Of a stretch of DNA of 64,000 nt, positions 61,013 through 64,000 are shown piece by piece (within the stretch, counting starts at the first letter, position 1; each line of letters opens with the position of its first letter). The stretch lies in NCBI RefSeq assembly GCF_003597395.2, contig NC_133770.1, forward strand, positions 78,531,285 through 78,595,284, written 5' to 3'. The stretch comes from Chelonoidis abingdonii. Taxonomy: Eukaryota > Chordata > Testudines > Testudinidae. The notes under the pieces were generated by a model, which was given only the letters and a program-made list of their open reading frames with translations, had not been told where the DNA came from and did no database searches. Made by a program: the position numbers and the translations under genes.

Positions 61013-61231
61013 AGGAAAGCCACTCATGTAGGATGGTTTCCATTCTGATGATGCATTTCCAGTTGACACCCTAGATAAGTGAGTTTTGAAGGACTTGTCT
61101 CGTATCCAGCCACAAGCCCCCGATCACTTCTACCAAGGAAGGAGAGTATCCCAATACTCCATAAAGTAATCTTACTCATTTTTAAGTCTCTCTTACCTTG
61201 TCCCATGTGAGAGGTAATCTGGCTTTCATTT

Positions 61232-61318
61232 TGTAAACTCAGTCCTTACTCAGGCAAAATTCCCATTTCAATGAGAATTTATCCTGAGTAAAGACTTCAG
61301 GATTTTGTCTTTTGATTG
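61232..61318. repeat. Palindromic repeat (TACTCAGGCA type)
   Basis: CAGTCCTTACTCAGGCAAAA and TTATCCTGAGTAAAGACTTC are inverted arms around CCCATTTCAATGAGAA. Confidence 0.55.
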
Positions 61319-62134
61319 CAGTATACAAAGACAGAGTTAAATATACACACTCTCCTGCAAAAACATATCATTTTTCATTTTCTCACTGGCAACTTTGTTG
61401 TTTTGGGTAATGCCCAAAATACCACAGTAGTCTGGCAGTGTTTTGATTCCTACTTCCTTGAACAAAGTAAGTTTAGTTCCTTGTACATGCTCATTAATAG
61501 CTCAGAAAACTATATTTTCTTGACTTCACATTTGTTGCTCTTTTTAGTAAGTTGAACCAGGAGTCCATTGTGTGTTAGCATGTCTGACTGTAAAGAAACA
61601 AAGTGTGTTCTCTGTAAGCCATTTGTGTTCTATGTATGTGATAGTTCTGCTACATGATAGGAAAAATAAACAGGAAACAATCCTTAGAAATTGATATTGC
61701 CAGCTGTTATTTTAACGTTTAGCTGTGTGTTTTTGAACGTGAACTTACTTGAACTAAGAAGGCTGAGGAGGTTAGAGATTGAAATGACTAACCACACACC
61801 AGTGCCAAAGCTCTAGTGAACAGTTTTAATTCCAGTGTTTCCCGAGGCAGAAAATCAAGGACTGCCAATTCTATAACTGTGATAATCGAGGCAGTAATTG
61901 GCAACGTTCCTTTGGAACTAGCATGGGGTCATGTCTCCCTGCCCCTCACCCAATAACATGTCCATATATAGAAATTGTCTCCAGACTACCCGTGCATAAC
62001 CACAAACTGAGCGTGCATTTACAGAATCTATCTAATCTCAGGTTTTATGTCAATCAACATAGTACTGAAGTTCAAAACAATGACTCCTATAGATAGGGTA
62101 AAGGTAGAAAAGCAAGACATTTCATCCAGTCTAT
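61319..62134. other. RBMS3 intron, nothing recognised
   Basis: AT-rich sequence between the palindrome at 61232 and Harbinger-like copy B. Confidence 0.5.
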
Positions 62135-64000
62135 GGGTACATCTACACTATAGGATTATTCCAATTTTACAAAAACCGGTTTTGTAAAACAGATTGTATA
62201 AAGTCAAGGGCAAGCGGCCACACAAAGCGCAATAATTCAGTGGTGTGCTCCATGTACCGAGCTAGCGTCAAATTCTTGGAGCAGTTGCACCTGTGGGTAG
62301 CTATCCGCTAGCTATCCCATAGTTCCCGCCAGTCTCCCCCGCTCATTGGAATCTGGGTTGAGATCCCAAGCATGATGGTACAAAAACAGTGTCACGGGTG
62401 ATTCGGATACAATGTCGGTACTCATTTCCTTCCTCCGTGAAGCACGCAGACAAGATCATTTCGCGCCACCTTTTTCCCTGGATTCACCTGGCAGACGCCA
62501 TCAGCATGGCAAACCATCGAAGCCCCAATTTTGCCTTTTGTCACTGTCACTGTATGTGTACTGGATGCCGCTGACAGAGGCGGTACTGCAGCACTACACA
62601 GCAGCATTCATTTGCCTTTGCAAGGTAGCAGAGACGGTTACCAGTCGTTCTGTACCATCTGCTGTGCCATTGTAAATTGTCGATGAGATGACCGTTATCA
62701 GTCATTCTGTATCATCTGCTGCTGTCATGAGTGCTCCTGGCTGATCTTCGCTGAAGTTGGCCGGGGACACAAAGACAAAAATGGGAATGACCCCCTGGGT
62801 CATTCCCTCCTTTATGTTGTATCTAAATATAGAGTCAGTCCTGCCTAGAATATGGGGCAAGTGTACTAGAGAACCAGTGTATCAGAGAACCAGAGAGCAC
62901 AGCCGCTCCGTGTCAAATCCCACAGAAATGATGAGCTGCATGCCATTCTAGGGGATGCCCCTGCAACAACCCCACCCATTGCTTCCCTCCTCCCCTGTCC
63001 CTTCTTGGCTACCATTGCAGGGTCCCCCCATTTGTGTGAGAAGTAATAAAGAATGCAGGAATAAGAAACACTGATTTATTAGTGAGATAAAATGAGGGGG
63101 AGGCAGCCTCCAGCTGCTATGATAGTCCAGGCAGGACATTAAACGGTGGGGGGAGAGGAGCCCAGCATCTCACTGCTATGATAGTCCAGGCAGTACAGAA
63201 TCTTTTCTTTAGGCACAAAAGGGGGCAGGGAACTGATGGAGTTCAGCCCCCAGTTGCTATGATAAGGACTGTTACCAGCCGTTCTGTACCATCTGCTGGG
63301 GATAACCGGGAGTCATTCCTATTTTTACCCAGACACCCCCGGCCGACCTCACCTGAGGCCAGCCAGGAGCACTCACAGGCTGATGACGAGGACGGCTACC
63401 AGTCCTACTGCACTGTACCGTCTGCCACCGGAGAAGGGAGGGGAGAGGATGCTGCTGTTCAGTGCCTCAGCACTGTGTCTACCAGCAGCAAGCAGTAGAC
63501 ATACAGTGATATTGAAAAAAGTCAAGAAATAATTTTTTTCCCCCTTTTCTTTCACGGGGCAGGGGGAGGGGGAGTAAATTGACGAGATATACCCTGAACC
63601 ACCCCGGACAATTTGTTTGACCCTACAGGCATTGGGAGCTCAGCCAATAATGCAAATGATTTTCGGAGACTGTGGGGACTGTGGGATAGCTGGAGTCCTT
63701 GGTACCCCCTCCCTTCCTCCATGAGCTTCCATTTGATTCTTTGGCTTTCCATTATGCTTGTCACACAGCACTGTGCTATGGACTCTGTATCATAACCTGG
63801 AGATTTTTTTCAAATGCTTTGGCATTTCGTCTTCTGTAACGGAGCTCTAATAGAACAGATTTTTCTTCCCATACAGCGATCAGATCCAGGATCTCCCATA
63901 CGGCCCATACTGGAGCTCTTTTTGGATTTGAGACTGCATCGCCACCCGTGCTGATCATAGCTCCACGCTGGGAAAACAGGAAATGAAATTCAAAAGTTCG
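62135..64000 (-). mobile_element. Harbinger-like DNA transposon, copy B (cut by window end)
   Basis: The left end (GGGTACATCTACACTAT) and the following 1.9 kb parallel copy A in order: the GCTAGCTATCCCATAGTTCC block near 62310, the GTCAGTCCTGCCTAG block near 62835, the AATAAAGAATGCAGGAATAAG block near 63045, and the GACTGCATCGCCACCCGTGC block near 63930. The right inverted end is outside the window. Copies A and B have the same orientation, with left ends about 56 kb apart. Both are littered with stops and are inactive. Confidence 0.75.
63776..63958 (-). pseudogene. Myb/SANT-like (trihelix) domain of the Harbinger-like element
   Basis: A 60-codon minus-strand frame containing VWEILDLIAVW and RRRNAKAFEK. 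The spaced tryptophans with LDLIAVW and the following basic RRRNAK helix are the signature of the Myb/SANT-like DNA-binding proteins encoded by PIF/Harbinger transposons, which work beside the DDE nuclease (family knowledge). The frame breaks after FEKNLQ, before the rest of the domain, so this is a relic. The matching part of copy A (about 7700-7520) is more decayed. Confidence 0.6.

Noticed and set aside
56343..64000. Next RBMS3 exon (GAVITPTMDHP type)
   Set aside because: Not found by eye; probably downstream of the window.

Overview
This is a piece of vertebrate nuclear genome, most likely from a cryptodiran turtle. It is AT-rich, gene-poor intronic DNA full of old mobile elements. A tRNA-headed SINE at about 22185-22371 matches the turtle-type Cry (tortoise Pol III) SINE as I remember it, and it comes with CR1 LINE, hAT, Harbinger-like and Penelope-like debris typical of reptiles. 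Assigning the organism is inference; that the window is eukaryotic and vertebrate is seen directly from the spliced gene.

The only real protein-coding gene I can support is RBMS3, an RNA-binding protein with two RRM domains, on the + strand. Four internal coding exons are present: 30643-30749, 46544-46590, 54111-54207 and 56292-56342. Together they give 302 nt: two bases of a split codon and 100 uninterrupted codons covering the end of RRM2 and the following linker. All splice sites are AG/GT and all phases join. I saw neither the RRM exons upstream nor the C-terminal exons downstream, so 1-30642 and 56343-64000 are read as partial introns.

Layout. 1-30 kb is intron with a 2-kb Harbinger-like element (6036-8021), a Penelope-type foldback (9525-9680), a solo LTR inside a palindromic repeat (14806-15497), a hAT element with a perfect 8-bp target duplication (15737-16444), a MITE with a 51-bp inverted repeat (17914-18212), a nested hAT-like element (19361-19870), the Cry-type SINE and a 5S-rRNA-derived SINE (27212-27515). 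30-46 kb holds an RBMS3 exon, an RTE-type retrotransposon that lost its reverse-transcriptase core (35202-37321), a hAT MITE (39096-39505) and a CR1 3' end (39857-40522). 46-57 kb holds three RBMS3 exons, a hairpin hAT MITE (50107-50461), a Penelope-like element split by a hAT (52240-53535) and a hAT MITE (54379-54714) 171 bp downstream of an exon. 57-64 kb ends with a second Harbinger-like copy cut by the window edge.

The most interesting leads are a possible RBMS3 read-through terminal exon that runs through a hAT MITE to a stop and an AATAAA; hammerhead-ribozyme-like cores in the Penelope-type tails; several nested insertions whose order can be read from target duplications; and a few unidentified open frames.
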